A DNA stretch of 64,000 nt. Origin: Vogesella sp. LIG4 (GTDB taxonomy: Bacteria; Pseudomonadota; Gammaproteobacteria; Burkholderiales; Chromobacteriaceae). Position numbers and translations under genes: made by a program. How positions within the stretch are numbered: position 1 is the first letter of the stretch; the number at the start of each line of letters is the position of its first letter. The DNA is taken from positions 34,622 through 98,621 of the forward strand of contig NZ_LT607802.1 in the NCBI RefSeq assembly GCF_900090205.1, written 5' to 3'. Positions 45,565 to 56,865 of the stretch are shown here, in pieces. Under the pieces are notes generated by a model. The model had not been told where the DNA came from and searched no databases. It was given only the letters and a program-made list of their open reading frames with translations.

Positions 45565-46740
45565 ATGACTGCCAACCGTACCGTCATCGCCCGCACGCTC
45601 ATCGCCGGCTCCGCCCTGCTGCTGAGCCTGACGGCGCAGGCGGCAAACACCATCCGCATCAGCTACCTGGAAGAAACGCGCCCGGCCGAAACCGCGCTGG
45701 CCAACCTGGCTCCGCGCCCGGCCGACCTGGGCAGCGCCGGCGCCCTGCTTGCCATTACCGACAACAACACCACCGGCCGCTTCGTGCAGCAGCGCTTCGA
45801 GCTGACCCGCCTCCAGGTACCGCAGGGCGCCAGCGGCGCCGACATGCTGGCCAGGCTGGCAAAGGCCGGCAGCAGCCTGGTGGTGCTCAATGTCAGCGCC
45901 AGCGCCATCGACCGCCTGCTGCAGCAGCCTGCGGCCAAGCAATACCTGTGGTTCAACGCCGGCGCGCCGGACGACCGCCTGCGGCAGAACCAGTGCCGCC
46001 CCAACCTGCTGCACCCGCTGCCGGGCCGCGCCATGCAGGCCGACGCGCTGGCGCAGTACCTGGTCAGCCGGCGCTGGCAGAAGTGGTTCCTGGTGACCGG
46101 GCCCAAGCCGGAAGACAAGCTGTACGCCGCCGCCATCCGCCGCGCCGCCAAGCGCTTTGGCGGCCGCATCGTGCTGGATAAAAACTGGAATTTCGGCCCG
46201 GATGCGCGCCGCACCGCGCAGGCCGAGGTGCCGGTGTTCACCCAGGGCGGTGATTACGACGTGCTGATCGTGGCCGACGAGGCCGGCGACTTCGGCGACT
46301 ACCTGCCCTACCGCACCTGGCTGCCGCGCCCGGTGGCCGGCACCCAGGGCCTGGTGGCCGAAGGCTGGCACGGCAGTGCCGAGCAATGGGGCGCGGTGCA
46401 GCTGCAGAACCGCTTTCGCGCGCAGAGCAGGCGCGATATGCAGTCGGTGGACTTTGCCGCCTGGGCGGCGGTGCGCAGCGTGGGCGAAGCCGCCACCCGC
46501 ACCGCCAGCGCCGATGCCGGCAAGCTCGCCAACTACATCCACAGCGCCGACTTCCAGCTGGCCGGCTTCAAGGGCCGCACGCTGTCCTACCGGCCGTGGA
46601 ACGGCGAGTTGCGCCAGCCGATGCTGATCGCCCAGCCGCGCGCACTGGTGAGCATGTCGCCGCAGGACGGCTTCCTGCACCCGCGCACCGACCTGGACAC
46701 CCTGGGCTTCGACGCACCGGAAGTGCGCTGCAGCAAATAG
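45565..46740 (+). CDS. PQQ-dehydrogenase-associated ABC transporter substrate-binding protein
   Basis: 391 residues with signal peptide (cleavage after AQAA near 25). A type I, Leu/Ile/Val-binding-like fold ([49 protein letters not shown]). It matches the binding protein that accompanies PQQ alcohol oxidation clusters. Its cargo is not known; export or sensing of an oxidation-related compound has been suggested only by context. It heads a four-gene plus-strand operon. Confidence 0.85.
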   Translation: MTANRTVIARTLIAGSALLLSLTAQAANTIRISYLEETRPAETALANLAPRPADLGSAGALLAITDNNTTGRFVQQRFELTRLQVPQGASGADMLARLAKAGSSLVVLNVSASAIDRLLQQPAAKQYLWFNAGAPDDRLRQNQCRPNLLHPLPGRAMQADALAQYLVSRRWQKWFLVTGPKPEDKLYAAAIRRAAKRFGGRIVLDKNWNFGPDARRTAQAEVPVFTQGGDYDVLIVADEAGDFGDYLPYRTWLPRPVAGTQGLVAEGWHGSAEQWGAVQLQNRFRAQSRRDMQSVDFAAWAAVRSVGEAATRTASADAGKLANYIHSADFQLAGFKGRTLSYRPWNGELRQPMLIAQPRALVSMSPQDGFLHPRTDLDTLGFDAPEVRCSK

Positions 46741-46785
46741 AGGCACGCTGCGGCAAATAGAGGCGCGCGGCAGCAAACAAACAAG
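46726..46785 (+). repeat. three tandem 20-bp units across a stop codon
   Basis: CGCTGCAGCAAATAGAGGCA (46726-46745), then CGCTGCGGCAAATAGAGGCG (46746-46765), then a diverged third unit starting CGCGGCAGCAAAC (46766). The stop codon TAG of the binding-protein gene lies in unit 1. It looks like slippage or duplication of the gene's end. Confidence 0.75.
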
Positions 46786-46794
46786 GAGACCACC

Positions 46795-47759
46795 ATGCCC
46801 CATCACCCCCACCGCCTGGCGCTGGCGCTGCTGGCCGCCAGCCAGTGCAGCCTTGCGGCCAACGTCTACGTGTCCAACGAGAAGGACAACACCCTGTCGG
46901 TGATCGACAGCAACAGCCTGCAGGTGGTGAAGACCATACCGGTGGGCAAGCGCCCGCGCGGCATCACGCTGTCCAAGGACGGCAAGTCGCTGTACATCTG
47001 CGCCAGCGACGACAACACCGTGCAGGTGATGGACCTGGCCAGCGGCAAGATCATGCACAACCTGCCCTCCGGCGAAGACCCGGAGCAGTTCGCGCTGACG
47101 CCGGACGGCAAGACGCTGTACATCGCCAACGAGAACAACAGCGTGGTGACCATGATCGACGTGGCCAGCCGCCGCGTGAGCGGCCAGGTGGACGTGGGCG
47201 TGGAGCCGGAAGGCATGGCGGTGAGCCCGGACGGGCGCTGGGCGGTGAACACCTCGGAAACCACCAATATGGCGCACTGGATCGACACCCGGACCCGCCA
47301 GCTGGTGGACAGCACCCTGGTGGACCAGCGGCCGCGCTACGCGCGCTTCAGTGCCGACGGCAAGCTGCTGTGGGTGAGCAGCGAGGTGGGCGGCACGGTG
47401 TCCATCATCGACGTGGCCAGCCGCAAGCGCATCCACACCATCCATTTCGCCATCACCGGCATCCCGAAAGACCGCATCCAGCCGGTGGGCATCCGCCTGT
47501 CGCGTGACGGCCGCTACGCCTTCGTGCCGCTGGGGCCGGCCAACCACGTGGCGGTAATCGACGCCAAGAGCTTCCAGCCGCTGAAGTACCTGCTGGTGGG
47601 GCGCCGGGTGTGGCAGGCCGAATTCGGCCCGGACGAAAAACAGTTGTGGGTGACCAACGGCATCAGCAACGACGTATCGGTGATCGACGTGGGCGAGCTG
47701 AAGGTGATCAAGTCGATACAGGTAGGCCGCTACCCCTGGGGCGTGGCGGTGAGCGGCAC

Positions 47760-47763
<4 letters not shown>
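46795..47763 (+). CDS. PQQ-catabolism-associated YncE-like beta-propeller protein
   Basis: 322 residues, exported (hydrophobic residues 8-20). Seven-bladed propeller repeats such as VYVSNEKDNTLSVIDSNSLQVVKTIPVG and TLYIANENNSVVTMIDVASRRVSGQVDVG. It corresponds to the propeller family encoded with PQQ-linked ABC genes. It probably works in the periplasm with the binding protein. The ATPase start overlaps its stop (ATGA). Confidence 0.87.
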
Positions 47764-48481
<718 letters not shown>

Positions 48482-48485
<4 letters not shown>

Positions 48486-49255
48486 AATGGCTACTGGTCC
48501 TGCAGGCGGTGATCCTGCGCGAGCTGCGCCGCTTCCTGCAGCAGCGCTCGCGCTTTTTCGGCGCGCTGGTGCGGCCGCTGATCTGGCTCTTGGTCTTTGC
48601 CGCCGGCTTTCGCGCCGCGCTGGGCATCGCCATCACCCCGCCGTACGAAACCTATATCACCTACGACGTGTACATCGTGCCGGGGCTGGTGGGCATGGTG
48701 CAGTTGTTCAACGGCATGCAGAACTCGCTGTCCATGGTGTACGACCGCGAGATGGGCAGCATGCGCGTGCTGCTGACCTGCCCGCAGCCGCTGCCCTTCC
48801 TGCTGTTTGCGCGCCTGTTCGCCGGCATGTGCGTGTCGCTGCTGCAGGCCTACGCCTTTTTGCTGATCGCCCGCCTGTACGGTGTGGACCTGCCGTGGCA
48901 GGGCTTTGTCAGCGTGCTGCCGGCGCTGGTGCTCAGTGGCCTGCTGCTGGGCGCCGCCGGCATGGTGCTGTCGTCGTGGGTGGCGCAGATCGAGAATTTT
49001 GCCGGGGTGATGAATTTCGTGGTGTTCCCGCTGTTCTTCCTGTCCTCGGCGCTGTACCCGCTGTGGAAAATGCAGGAAGCCAGCGAGGTGGTGTACCGGC
49101 TGTGCAGCCTCAACCCGTTTACCGATGCGGTGGAGATGATCCGCTTCGCGCTGTACGGCCAGTGGCAGCAGGGCGCCATCGTCAACACCCTGCTCGCCAC
49201 CGCGGTGTGCATGGCGCTGGCGCTGTGGGGCTACCGGCCGCGGCAGCGGGCCTAG
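48482..49255 (+). CDS. ABC-2 type permease of the PQQ-associated system
   Basis: 257 residues, six predicted helices, ABC-2 exporter fold (MKWLLVLQAVILRELRRFLQQRSRFFGALVRPLIWLLVF; FFLSSALYPLWKM). Exporter topology with a periplasmic binding protein in the same operon is an odd mix typical of this cluster. It overlaps the ATPase by 4 nt. Confidence 0.88.
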
Positions 49256-49296
49256 GGTTAGCCGCAAGGTATTCCCTTGGCGGGCGGAGGCCCTTG

Positions 49297-49382
49297 GTAG
49301 GGCGGAAGCCCCGCCACAGGGGCGTTCCGCCAGTGTGCGGCCAACTTGGTGTCGGATCGCCCCGTTGGGGCATCCGCCCTAC
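49297..49382. repeat. REP-like palindromic intergenic element, copy 2
   Basis: GTAGGGCGGAAGCCCC, a short loop, GGGGCGTTCCGCC, then CGGATCGCCCC, GTT, GGGGCATCCGCCCTAC. Two hairpins in opposite orientation. A 10-mer copy (49336-49345) lies between them. Confidence 0.75.
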
Positions 49383-49413
49383 TGCTTGAGCCGGGCAACG
49401 ACAGGGAGGAAAC

Positions 49414-49962
49414 CTACAGCGGCACCGGCTGCGCCACTACCAGCGGCAGGCCGGCCTCGGCCCAGCCGTCGCTGCCGGACGGGTACCAGTACACCTGGCG
49501 GTAACCCAGGCTCAGTGCGCGGCGGGCGGCGTTCCACGACATCCAGCAGTCGCGCAGGCAGTAGAACACCAGTGGCTGCTCGAAGCGGCCGCCACTGAGC
49601 CGCGCCAGCTCGCGCTGGAAGTAAGCGGCCATGGCCGGGGCCAGTTCGCCGTAGCCGACATTGGGCAGCCACACGCTGCCCGGCAGGTCCTGCCGCTCGT
49701 GGGCCGGCAGCCAGTGGCTGCTGCCGTCGGCAGCGGTGACCTGGCCGGCGGCCATCACGTCCAGCAACAACGGCTGGCGTGCGGCCAACAGTGTCTGCAG
49801 CGCGGCGGTGTCCAGCACCGTGGCGCCGGGCAGGGTGTCGGGGGTGGGGGCGCGGTAGTGCTGCAGGCGGTAACCGTCCGGCAGCGCCACCGGCCCGGCA
49901 TGACATAGTTGATGGCTGCCCAGCAGCAGCAACAGGGCAACACTGATACGGGACAGGCTCAT
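49414..49962 (-). CDS. PQQ-catabolism-associated rhodanese-like protein (CXXXCW motif)
   Basis: 182 residues, signal peptide ending near CHAG (22). The rhodanese-like body ends in FYCLRDCWMSWNAARRALSLGY, with Cys135, Cys139 and Trp140. It matches the family named for this motif that co-occurs with PQQ alcohol oxidation. It lies in opposite orientation between the ABC operon and the FIST-kinase operon. Role unknown; a redox or sulfur-relay part is possible. Confidence 0.85.
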   Translation of the reverse strand: MSLSRISVALLLLLGSHQLCHAGPVALPDGYRLQHYRAPTPDTLPGATVLDTAALQTLLAARQPLLLDVMAAGQVTAADGSSHWLPAHERQDLPGSVWLPNVGYGELAPAMAAYFQRELARLSGGRFEQPLVFYCLRDCWMSWNAARRALSLGYRQVYWYPSGSDGWAEAGLPLVVAQPVPL

Positions 49963-50107
49963 GACAGGCACTCCGCGGCGATACCGCTGCCAGCATGGCA
50001 AGGCGACAGGGGTGCCGCCATACGACTTTCGTTTTATGCTGCAGAATTCGATAGAAGAAATGTGCCCACAGAGGCATCGGGATACAAAGCAATATGGATG
50101 GAGAACC

Positions 50108-51265
50108 ATGATTGCCAACCAGACACAGCCGGTGCGCCGCTGCCATGTATACAGCGCCGACCCGGAACAGGCCGCCGACGAACTCTACCAGCAGCTGTGG
50201 CAGCCGGATTGCTCGCTGGTGCTGCTGTTCGTGGCGCCGGACTACCAGCTGGACAAGCTGGCCCCCGCCCTCGCCCGCCGCTTCGGCGAGGTACCGGTGG
50301 TGGGCTGTACCACCGCCGGCGAGATCAGCCCGGACGGCTACCGCTGCCATTCCATCGTCGGCGCCAGCTTTGCCGCACCGGATTTTTTCTCGGTGGTGAA
50401 GCGCATCGACGCGCTGCCGGATTTCGACCTCTCCGACGCACTGGGCACGGTGATGGCGGCGCGCTACGCGCTGGGGCAGAAGGCGAGCTTCCCGCTGGAG
50501 CGGCGCACCTTCGCGCTGCTGCTGGTGGACGGGCTGTCGGCACGCGAGGAACAACTGGCCGGCCGCCTGGCGCGCGCGCTGGGCGATATTCCGATCTGCG
50601 GCGGCTCCGCCGGCGACAATATGCGCTTCGAGCGCACCCATGTGCTGGTGGACGGCGAGTTCGTCAGCGACAGCGCGGTGCTTGTGCTGGTGGCCACCCG
50701 CCACCCGTTCGAGGTGTTCAAGTCCGAGCACAGCGTGCGTAGCGGCGAACGGCTGGTGGTGACCGAGGCCGACAGCGAGCGCCGGCTGGTCACCGAGATC
50801 AACGCCGAGCCGGCCGCCGCCGAGTACGCGCGCATGCTGGGCGTGGCGCCGGAAAAACTGTCGCCGCTGTCCTTTGCCGCCCACCCGCTGGTGCTCAATG
50901 TCGGCGGCGTGCCCTATGTGCGCTCCATCCAGCGCATCAACCCCGACCTGAGCCTGAGCTTCTTCTGCGCGGTGGACGAAGGCATCGTGCTGTCCGGCAC
51001 CCGCGCGGTGGACATCGTGGACAACCTGGCGCACACCTTCCGCGATTTGCGCGGCCGGCTGGGACAGTTCCAGGTGGTGCTGGGCTTCGACTGCATCCTG
51101 CGCACCCTGCCGCTGATGAACTCGGACGCCATCGCCCGCCTGTCCGGCCTGCTGGCGGCCAACGCCGTAGTGGGGTTTTCCACCTACGGCGAGCAATACC
51201 AGGCCATGCACGTGAACCAGACTTTCACCGGCATCGCCATCGGCTACGGACACGGCGATGACTGA
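50108..51265 (+). CDS. FIST N/C domain sensory protein
   Basis: 385 residues: FIST_N (about 15-220: LVLLFVAPDYQLDKLAPALARRFGEVPVVGCTTAGEISPDGY) and FIST_C (about 225-370). FIST domains are thought to bind small ligands such as amino acids. It overlaps the hybrid kinase by 8 nt, the same order as PA1975-PA1976 in P. aeruginosa as I recall it, so the two proteins probably act together. Confidence 0.9.
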   Translation: MIANQTQPVRRCHVYSADPEQAADELYQQLWQPDCSLVLLFVAPDYQLDKLAPALARRFGEVPVVGCTTAGEISPDGYRCHSIVGASFAAPDFFSVVKRIDALPDFDLSDALGTVMAARYALGQKASFPLERRTFALLLVDGLSAREEQLAGRLARALGDIPICGGSAGDNMRFERTHVLVDGEFVSDSAVLVLVATRHPFEVFKSEHSVRSGERLVVTEADSERRLVTEINAEPAAAEYARMLGVAPEKLSPLSFAAHPLVLNVGGVPYVRSIQRINPDLSLSFFCAVDEGIVLSGTRAVDIVDNLAHTFRDLRGRLGQFQVVLGFDCILRTLPLMNSDAIARLSGLLAANAVVGFSTYGEQYQAMHVNQTFTGIAIGYGHGDD

Positions 51266-53807
51266 ACACGACACCGACAGGTTGGCCGCACTGGAGCGCG
51301 ACAACGCCAAGCTGCGCAAGATCAACGAGGCGCTGATGCGCCGCGTGGAGCTGGGCCTGGCCGACAACGGCAACTCCTTCACCTTCTTCCAGGTGGCCGC
51401 CGAGCTGGAAACCCGCATCCAGGAACGCACCCGCGCGCTGGAAAAGGCCATGGCCGATCTGGAGGCCAGCAACTTCGCGCTACAGGAGGCCACCCGCGCC
51501 GCCGAGCTGGCCAAGAACCAGCTGCACGTGGCGGTGGAAACCATTGCCGACGGCTTTGCGCTGTGGGACCGCGACCACCGCCTGCTGCACTGCAACCGCA
51601 AGTTCGCCGAGATGTTCCCGCCGCTCAAGCAGCTGATCGCGCCGGGCCTGCCGTTCGAAACCCTGGTGCGCGCCGCGGTGGCGGCGCGGCTGATCCGCGA
51701 TGCCGAGGCCGACCCGGAAGCCTGGATCGCCATGCGCCTGGCGCAGCAGCAGGCACCGCAGGACAGCCTGATCCTGGCGATGAGCGACGGCAGCTGGCAG
51801 CGGGTGAGCGAGCGCGCCATCGCCGGCGGCGGCCGGGTGGCGATCTACACCGACATCACCGAAATCAAGCGCCAGGAAACCCTGCTGCGCGAGCGCGACC
51901 TGGCGGCGCATTCGCAGCTGCTGCACGCCACCATGAACAGCATCCGCCAGGGCCTGGCGGTGTTCGATGGCGACGGCCGGCTGATGGAATGGAACCAGCG
52001 CTTCGTGGAGCTGACCCAGCCGACACAGGCCGAACTGGACAGTGGCCAGCTGGCGGAATGGGCGCGCTGCTGCCCGCTGGGCGGCACGCTGGAACACGCC
52101 ACGCCGGCCGGGCTGATGCTGGAAGTGCAGTACAACCCGATGCCGGGCGGCGGCTTCGTGATGAGTTACACCGATATCAGCGAGCGCAAGGAGGCGGAGC
52201 AGGCGCTGCGCGACAGCGAAGCCAAGATCCGCCTGGTGACCGACGCCATGCCGGCGCTGATCGCCTACGTGGACAACCACCAGATCTACCGCTTCACCAA
52301 CCTCAGCTACGAAAGCTGGTTCGGCATGCCGCGCTCCGAGATCAACGGTCGCACCATGCGCGAAGTGCTGGGGCCGGAGCTGTTCGACGCCCGCAGCCAC
52401 TACGTGGAACGGGCACTGGCCGGCGAAGCCTCGGTGTTCGAGCTGACGCTGCCGGCGCCGCGCCAGCACATCGAATTCGCCCACGCCACCTTCATCCCGC
52501 ACTTCGCCAGCGACGGCAGCGTGCTGGGCTTCTTCGCGCTGATCCAGGACATCACCGAAAGCCGCCGCGCCGCGCTGGAGCTGCAGCAGGCCAAGGAACA
52601 GCTGGAAGTACGGGTGGAGGAGCGCACCACCGAGCTGTCGGTGGCCAACGGCCGCCTGCGCGAGGCGATACGCACGGTGGAAGATGCGCAGCAGAGCAAG
52701 ACGCGCTTCTTTGCCGCCGCCAGCCACGACCTGCTGCAACCGCTGAACGCGGCGCGGCTGTTCCTCGCCTCGCTGGCCGGCCAGGCGCTGCCGCCCACCG
52801 CGCGCGGCCTGGCGGAAAAAACCGGCACCGCGCTGGAGGCGGTGGACGACCTGATCAACACCCTGCTGGAAATCTCGCGGCTGGATGCCGGCGCGGTGGA
52901 AACCGAGCTGCGCCACTTCCCGGTGGCACAGCTGCTGGACCAGGTGGCGGAGGAATTCGCCCCGCTGGCCGAGGCCAAGTCGCTGCGGCTGCAGCTGCAC
53001 GCCGGCCACGCCATCGTGCACAGCGACTGGGTGCTGCTGGGGCGCATGATCCGCAACTTCCTGTCCAACGCCATCCGCTACACCCGCGAAGGCGGCATCC
53101 TGCTGGGCTGCCGGCCACAGCCGGACGGGCTGCTGATCGGCGTGTGGGACCAGGGGCTGGGCATTCCCGGCGACAAGCTGGCGCAGGTGTTCCACGAATT
53201 CCAGCGCCTGCCGGAACACCACAGCCTGTGCCCCAAGGGCATGGGCCTGGGGCTGGCCATCGTCAGCCGCCTGGCGCGGCGGCTGGGCTACCGCATCGTG
53301 GTGCAGTCGCAATTCGGCCGCGGCTCGCTGTTCGGCGTGGTGGTGCCCTATGGCGATGCCGCCGCGGTGGCCGCCGCGCCACAGCTGGAGGCGCCGCAGC
53401 CGCAGGCGCTGCCGCCACAGCGCCAGGGCGCCACCATCCTGCTGATCGACAACGAGGCCAGCATCCTGGAAGGCATGTGCACGTTGCTGAGCGACTGGCA
53501 CTACCGGCCGCTGCCCGCCGCCTCGGCCAGCGAGGCCATCGCCCTGCTGCAGCAGCAGAACGTGGTGCCGGATGCGATCCTGGCCGACTACCATCTGGAT
53601 CACGGCTCCACCGGCGTGGACGCCATCCGCAGCATCAACCACCACCTTGGCCGCACCTTGCCGGCAGCGCTGATCACCGCCGACCGCAGCGACGAAGTGC
53701 GCCAGCTGGCGGAACAGGGCGGCTGGGCCTGGTTGGGCAAACCGGTGCGCCCGGCACGGCTGCGCACGCTGCTGGCGCACCTGACGCAGCCTGCGGCCAA
53801 CCTTTGA
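51258..53807 (+). CDS. multi-PAS hybrid sensor histidine kinase (NahK/ErcS'-like)
   Basis: 849 residues, no TM helices, so cytoplasmic. An N-terminal coiled coil, three PAS-like domains (about 85-205, 215-320, 325-440), HisKA with His490 (AAASHDLLQPLNAARLF), HATPase with NFLSNAIRYT, DQGLGIP and GMGLGLAIV, then a receiver with Asp777 (ILADYHLDHG). The ASHDLLQPLNAARLF box and layout match the NahK/ErcS' group that works with ErbR in ethanol oxidation control. It is a probable partner of the response regulator at 42437; this is inference. Confidence 0.9.
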   Translation: MTEHDTDRLAALERDNAKLRKINEALMRRVELGLADNGNSFTFFQVAAELETRIQERTRALEKAMADLEASNFALQEATRAAELAKNQLHVAVETIADGFALWDRDHRLLHCNRKFAEMFPPLKQLIAPGLPFETLVRAAVAARLIRDAEADPEAWIAMRLAQQQAPQDSLILAMSDGSWQRVSERAIAGGGRVAIYTDITEIKRQETLLRERDLAAHSQLLHATMNSIRQGLAVFDGDGRLMEWNQRFVELTQPTQAELDSGQLAEWARCCPLGGTLEHATPAGLMLEVQYNPMPGGGFVMSYTDISERKEAEQALRDSEAKIRLVTDAMPALIAYVDNHQIYRFTNLSYESWFGMPRSEINGRTMREVLGPELFDARSHYVERALAGEASVFELTLPAPRQHIEFAHATFIPHFASDGSVLGFFALIQDITESRRAALELQQAKEQLEVRVEERTTELSVANGRLREAIRTVEDAQQSKTRFFAAASHDLLQPLNAARLFLASLAGQALPPTARGLAEKTGTALEAVDDLINTLLEISRLDAGAVETELRHFPVAQLLDQVAEEFAPLAEAKSLRLQLHAGHAIVHSDWVLLGRMIRNFLSNAIRYTREGGILLGCRPQPDGLLIGVWDQGLGIPGDKLAQVFHEFQRLPEHHSLCPKGMGLGLAIVSRLARRLGYRIVVQSQFGRGSLFGVVVPYGDAAAVAAAPQLEAPQPQALPPQRQGATILLIDNEASILEGMCTLLSDWHYRPLPAASASEAIALLQQQNVVPDAILADYHLDHGSTGVDAIRSINHHLGRTLPAALITADRSDEVRQLAEQGGWAWLGKPVRPARLRTLLAHLTQPAANL

Positions 53808-53982
53808 ACCGGCGGCAGGCACAGCGCTGCGCTTGAACCTTGCCGAACCCGGCCAGGCCATGACATTGGCAGCCTTGCTGTTGACATTCGCCGGCAGAAT
53901 GCCGATGGGGGCATTATCATGAAATTCATATCGCATACCCCACCCCGGCTGGCAGCCTTGCCGGCCAGCTGCGAGAAAGATC

Positions 53983-54768
53983 ATGACCCAGCCCCCCTAC
54001 CGGCAGTTATGCCAGCTGATCTGGCTTGGCAGCGCCCTGCTGCTGGCCATGCCGGCCGCGGCGCAGGCCGGCACCGTGCTGAAAGTATGCGTGGATGAAG
54101 TGCCCTGGCTGCCCTACACCGTGCCCGACGACCGCCGGCCGGGCACCATGCAGCAGTTGCTGCAGCTGACCGCCACCGAGCTGGATGTTCAGGTGGTCTC
54201 CAGCTACAAGCCGTGGAAACGCTGCCTGCAGGAAGTGAGCAGCGGGCAGCAGGATGCCCTGCTCGGCGCCGGGCCGGCGCCGCTCAACCTCGGCCTGTCG
54301 GTGTTTCCACTGCGCTACGGCAAGGTGGACCCGGAGCGGGCGCTGGGCGCGGCGCGGGTGGTGGCCTTCCGCCGCATCGCCAGCAACGTCGATTGGGATG
54401 GCCACCACTTTCAGCACCTCACCCGCCCGGTGGCCGTGCCCAGCAGCTACCCGCTGCTGATCGACGCCGCACGGCGTGGCGGCGCCCAGGTGGACGATGG
54501 CGGCAAAAGCTCGGAACAAAACCTGGGCAAGCTGCTGGCGGAACGGGTGGACCTAGCCATCGGCTATGAAAACGATCTGAAGGACGCCACCGACAAGCAC
54601 TTCCGCGGCCTGGTCACCCAGCTGCCGCTGGCCATCAGCGAAGACTTCTACTACCTGAGCTTTTCCCGGCGCTTCTACACGGCACACATCGCCCTGGCCG
54701 AGCAGCTCTGGGCCGCCCTGCCCAGGCTGCGCAAGAGCGACCAGTACCTGCAGCTGATCTCGCACTGA
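53983..54768 (+). CDS. periplasmic solute-binding protein (SBP_bac_3 type)
   Basis: 261 residues with signal peptide (cleavage after AQA near 29). LKVCVDEVPWLPYTVPDDRRPGTMQQLLQ and SSYKPWKRCLQEVSSGQQDALLG fit family 3. Two cysteines (in KVCVDE and KRCLQE) may pair. No transporter genes are adjacent. It is similar in kind to the orphan at 24791. Role in the island is unclear. Confidence 0.75.
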   Translation: MTQPPYRQLCQLIWLGSALLLAMPAAAQAGTVLKVCVDEVPWLPYTVPDDRRPGTMQQLLQLTATELDVQVVSSYKPWKRCLQEVSSGQQDALLGAGPAPLNLGLSVFPLRYGKVDPERALGAARVVAFRRIASNVDWDGHHFQHLTRPVAVPSSYPLLIDAARRGGAQVDDGGKSSEQNLGKLLAERVDLAIGYENDLKDATDKHFRGLVTQLPLAISEDFYYLSFSRRFYTAHIALAEQLWAALPRLRKSDQYLQLISH

Positions 54769-55061
54769 TGCCGGCCCCGTAGCCCGGCTGTCCAACCGCC
54801 ATATCCGGGAACTGCACGACAAAGGCGTTCCGCCACAACGTTGGCCGCATAAGCGGCGGATCGCCCCTGCCGGGGCATCCGCCCTGCCAGGCCCAGACTC
54901 TGCACGGCCCGAAAACACCCGCCAAAACCCCGCCAAGCCGCGCCCCGCCTAGATCTGCGACCAAAGTAGCATGGCCGAACCTCCATCCGATTCGCACAAT
55001 GCAATCACTGCCAGGCCACTGATCCACATTGCCGGCACGTCACCAGAACCCGGAGGAAATC
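54769..55061. other. 293-bp intergenic region before exaC
   Basis: It holds the REP-like element at 54821-54888 with a 10-mer at 54840-54849, then about 150 bp that must contain the exaC promoter. I see no copy of the CGACTTAAGTCG palindrome here and no clear sigma70 pair. Confidence 0.5.
54821..54888. repeat. REP-like palindromic intergenic element, copy 3
   Basis: AAAGGCGTTCCGCC, then the 10-mer, then CGGATCGCCCC, TGCC, GGGGCATCCGCCCTGCC. The left hairpin is incomplete compared with copies 2 and 4. Confidence 0.65.
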
Positions 55062-56582
55062 ATGCTGCAACAGACCCTTAGCACCATCCAGAACACCATC
55101 CCGCTGCGCAGCCAGTACGACAACTTTATCGGCGGCAAATGGGTGGCCCCGGTGCGCGGCCAGTACTTCACTAACCTCAGCCCGGTAACCGGCAAGGCAT
55201 TGTGCGAAGTAGCCCGCTCCACCGCCGAAGACATCGAACTGGCTCTGGATGCCGCCCACAACGCCGCCGACCGCTGGGGCCGCAGCTCGCCCACCGAGCG
55301 CGCCAATGTGCTGCTGCGCATCGCCGACCGCCTGGAGCAATACGCACCGTTCATCGCCGCCGTGGAAACCGCCGACAACGGCAAGCCGCTGCGCGAAACC
55401 AACGCCGCCGACATCCCTCTGGCCATCGACCACTTCCGCTACTTCGCCGGCTGCGTGCGGGCACAGGAAGGCAGCCTGAGCGAGATCGACGAGAACACCA
55501 TTGCCTACCACTTCCACGAGCCGCTGGGCGTGGTGGGTCAGATCATTCCGTGGAACTTCCCGCTGCTGATGGCCGCCTGGAAACTGGCCCCGGCCCTGGG
55601 CGCCGGCAACTGCGTGGTGCTGAAGCCGGCCGAGCAGACCCCGATGGCCATCATGGTGCTGATGGAGCTGATCGGCGACCTGATCCCGCCGGGCGTGCTG
55701 AACGTGGTGAACGGTTTCGGCCTGGAAGCCGGCAAGCCGCTGGCCACCAACAGCCGCATCAACAAGGTGGCCTTCACCGGTGAAACCAGCACCGGCCGCC
55801 TGATCATGCAGTACGCCTCCGAAAACATTATTCCGGTCACCCTGGAGCTGGGCGGCAAATCGCCGAACATCTTCTTCGAAGACGTGATGAACGCCGACGA
55901 CGAGTTCTTCGACAAGGCACTGGAAGGCTTTGCCATGTTCGCGCTGAACCAGGGCGAAGTGTGCACCTGCCCGAGCCGCGCACTGGTACAGGAATCCATC
56001 TACGACGCCTTCATCGAGCGCGCCGTGGCCCGCGTGAAAGCCATCAAGCAGGGCAACCCGTACGACATGAGCACCATGATCGGCGCCCAGGCTTCCAGCG
56101 ATCAGCTGGACAAGATCCTGTCCTACATCGACATCGGCCGCCAGGAAGGCGCCGAGGTGCTGACCGGCGGTCGCCGTGCGCAACTGGGTGGCGATCTGGC
56201 CGGCGGCTACTACGTGGAACCGACCATCCTGGCCGGCCACAACAAGATGCGCGTGTTCCAGGAAGAAATCTTCGGGCCGGTGGTGGCGGTTACCACCTTC
56301 AAGACCCGCGAGGAAGCGCTGCAGCTGGCCAACGACACCACCTTCGGCCTGGGCGCCGGCGTGTGGACGCGCGACGGCTCGCTGGCCTACCGCATGGGCC
56401 GTGGCATCAAGGCTGGCCGCGTATGGACCAACTGCTACCACCTGTACCCGGCGCACGCCGCCTTCGGTGGTTACAAGAAGTCCGGCATCGGCCGCGAGAC
56501 CCACAAGATGATGCTGGATCACTACCAGCAGACCAAGAACCTGCTGGTGAGCTACAGCCCCAACGCGCTGGGCTTCTTCTGA
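55062..56582 (+). CDS. exaC: ExaC-type NAD-dependent aldehyde dehydrogenase
   Basis: 506 residues. It oxidises acetaldehyde and similar aldehydes made by the PQQ dehydrogenase. [65 protein letters not shown] (general base Glu) and [17 protein letters not shown] (catalytic Cys301) match ExaC closely. GGAGG before ATG 55062 sets the start. Confidence 0.94.
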   Translation: MLQQTLSTIQNTIPLRSQYDNFIGGKWVAPVRGQYFTNLSPVTGKALCEVARSTAEDIELALDAAHNAADRWGRSSPTERANVLLRIADRLEQYAPFIAAVETADNGKPLRETNAADIPLAIDHFRYFAGCVRAQEGSLSEIDENTIAYHFHEPLGVVGQIIPWNFPLLMAAWKLAPALGAGNCVVLKPAEQTPMAIMVLMELIGDLIPPGVLNVVNGFGLEAGKPLATNSRINKVAFTGETSTGRLIMQYASENIIPVTLELGGKSPNIFFEDVMNADDEFFDKALEGFAMFALNQGEVCTCPSRALVQESIYDAFIERAVARVKAIKQGNPYDMSTMIGAQASSDQLDKILSYIDIGRQEGAEVLTGGRRAQLGGDLAGGYYVEPTILAGHNKMRVFQEEIFGPVVAVTTFKTREEALQLANDTTFGLGAGVWTRDGSLAYRMGRGIKAGRVWTNCYHLYPAHAAFGGYKKSGIGRETHKMMLDHYQQTKNLLVSYSPNALGFF

Positions 56583-56865
56583 GCGGCAAGCATTCTGCTG
56601 CGCGGCGCAATCTCGCGGCTGTGATGCTCGCGGTACTAGCTGTACCGCTGCGCTTCTCGCGCCAGCCACGACCCGCTCGCGACGCACGCCACCGCAGATG
56701 GGCGCCGTAGGGCGGAAGCCTCGCAAGAGGCGTTCCGCCGCAATGTGAACCACCCAACCGGTCGGCGGATCGCCCCGGCTTGCCGGGGCATCCGCCCTAC
56801 CGATCCAACCGCAGCACTCATCACCCAACACACAGGCACCCCGGTGCCAGGCCACGGAGGCTCGC
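56583..56865. other. 283-bp intergenic region with repeats
   Basis: First part (about 56590-56700) contains a GCGGTAC/GTACCGC hairpin at 56630-56648 within CTCGCGG...CGCTTCTCGCG sequence that resembles dispersed betaproteobacterial repeats; second part is the REP-like element at 56707-56800. No gene is seen. Confidence 0.5.
56707..56800. repeat. REP-like palindromic intergenic element, copy 4
   Basis: GTAGGGCGGAAGCCTC, GCAA, GAGGCGTTCCGCC, spacer, CGGATCGCCCCGG, CTT, CCGGGGCATCCGCCCTAC. Best preserved copy; loop stems differ from copy 2 but stay paired, so base pairing is maintained. Confidence 0.75.
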
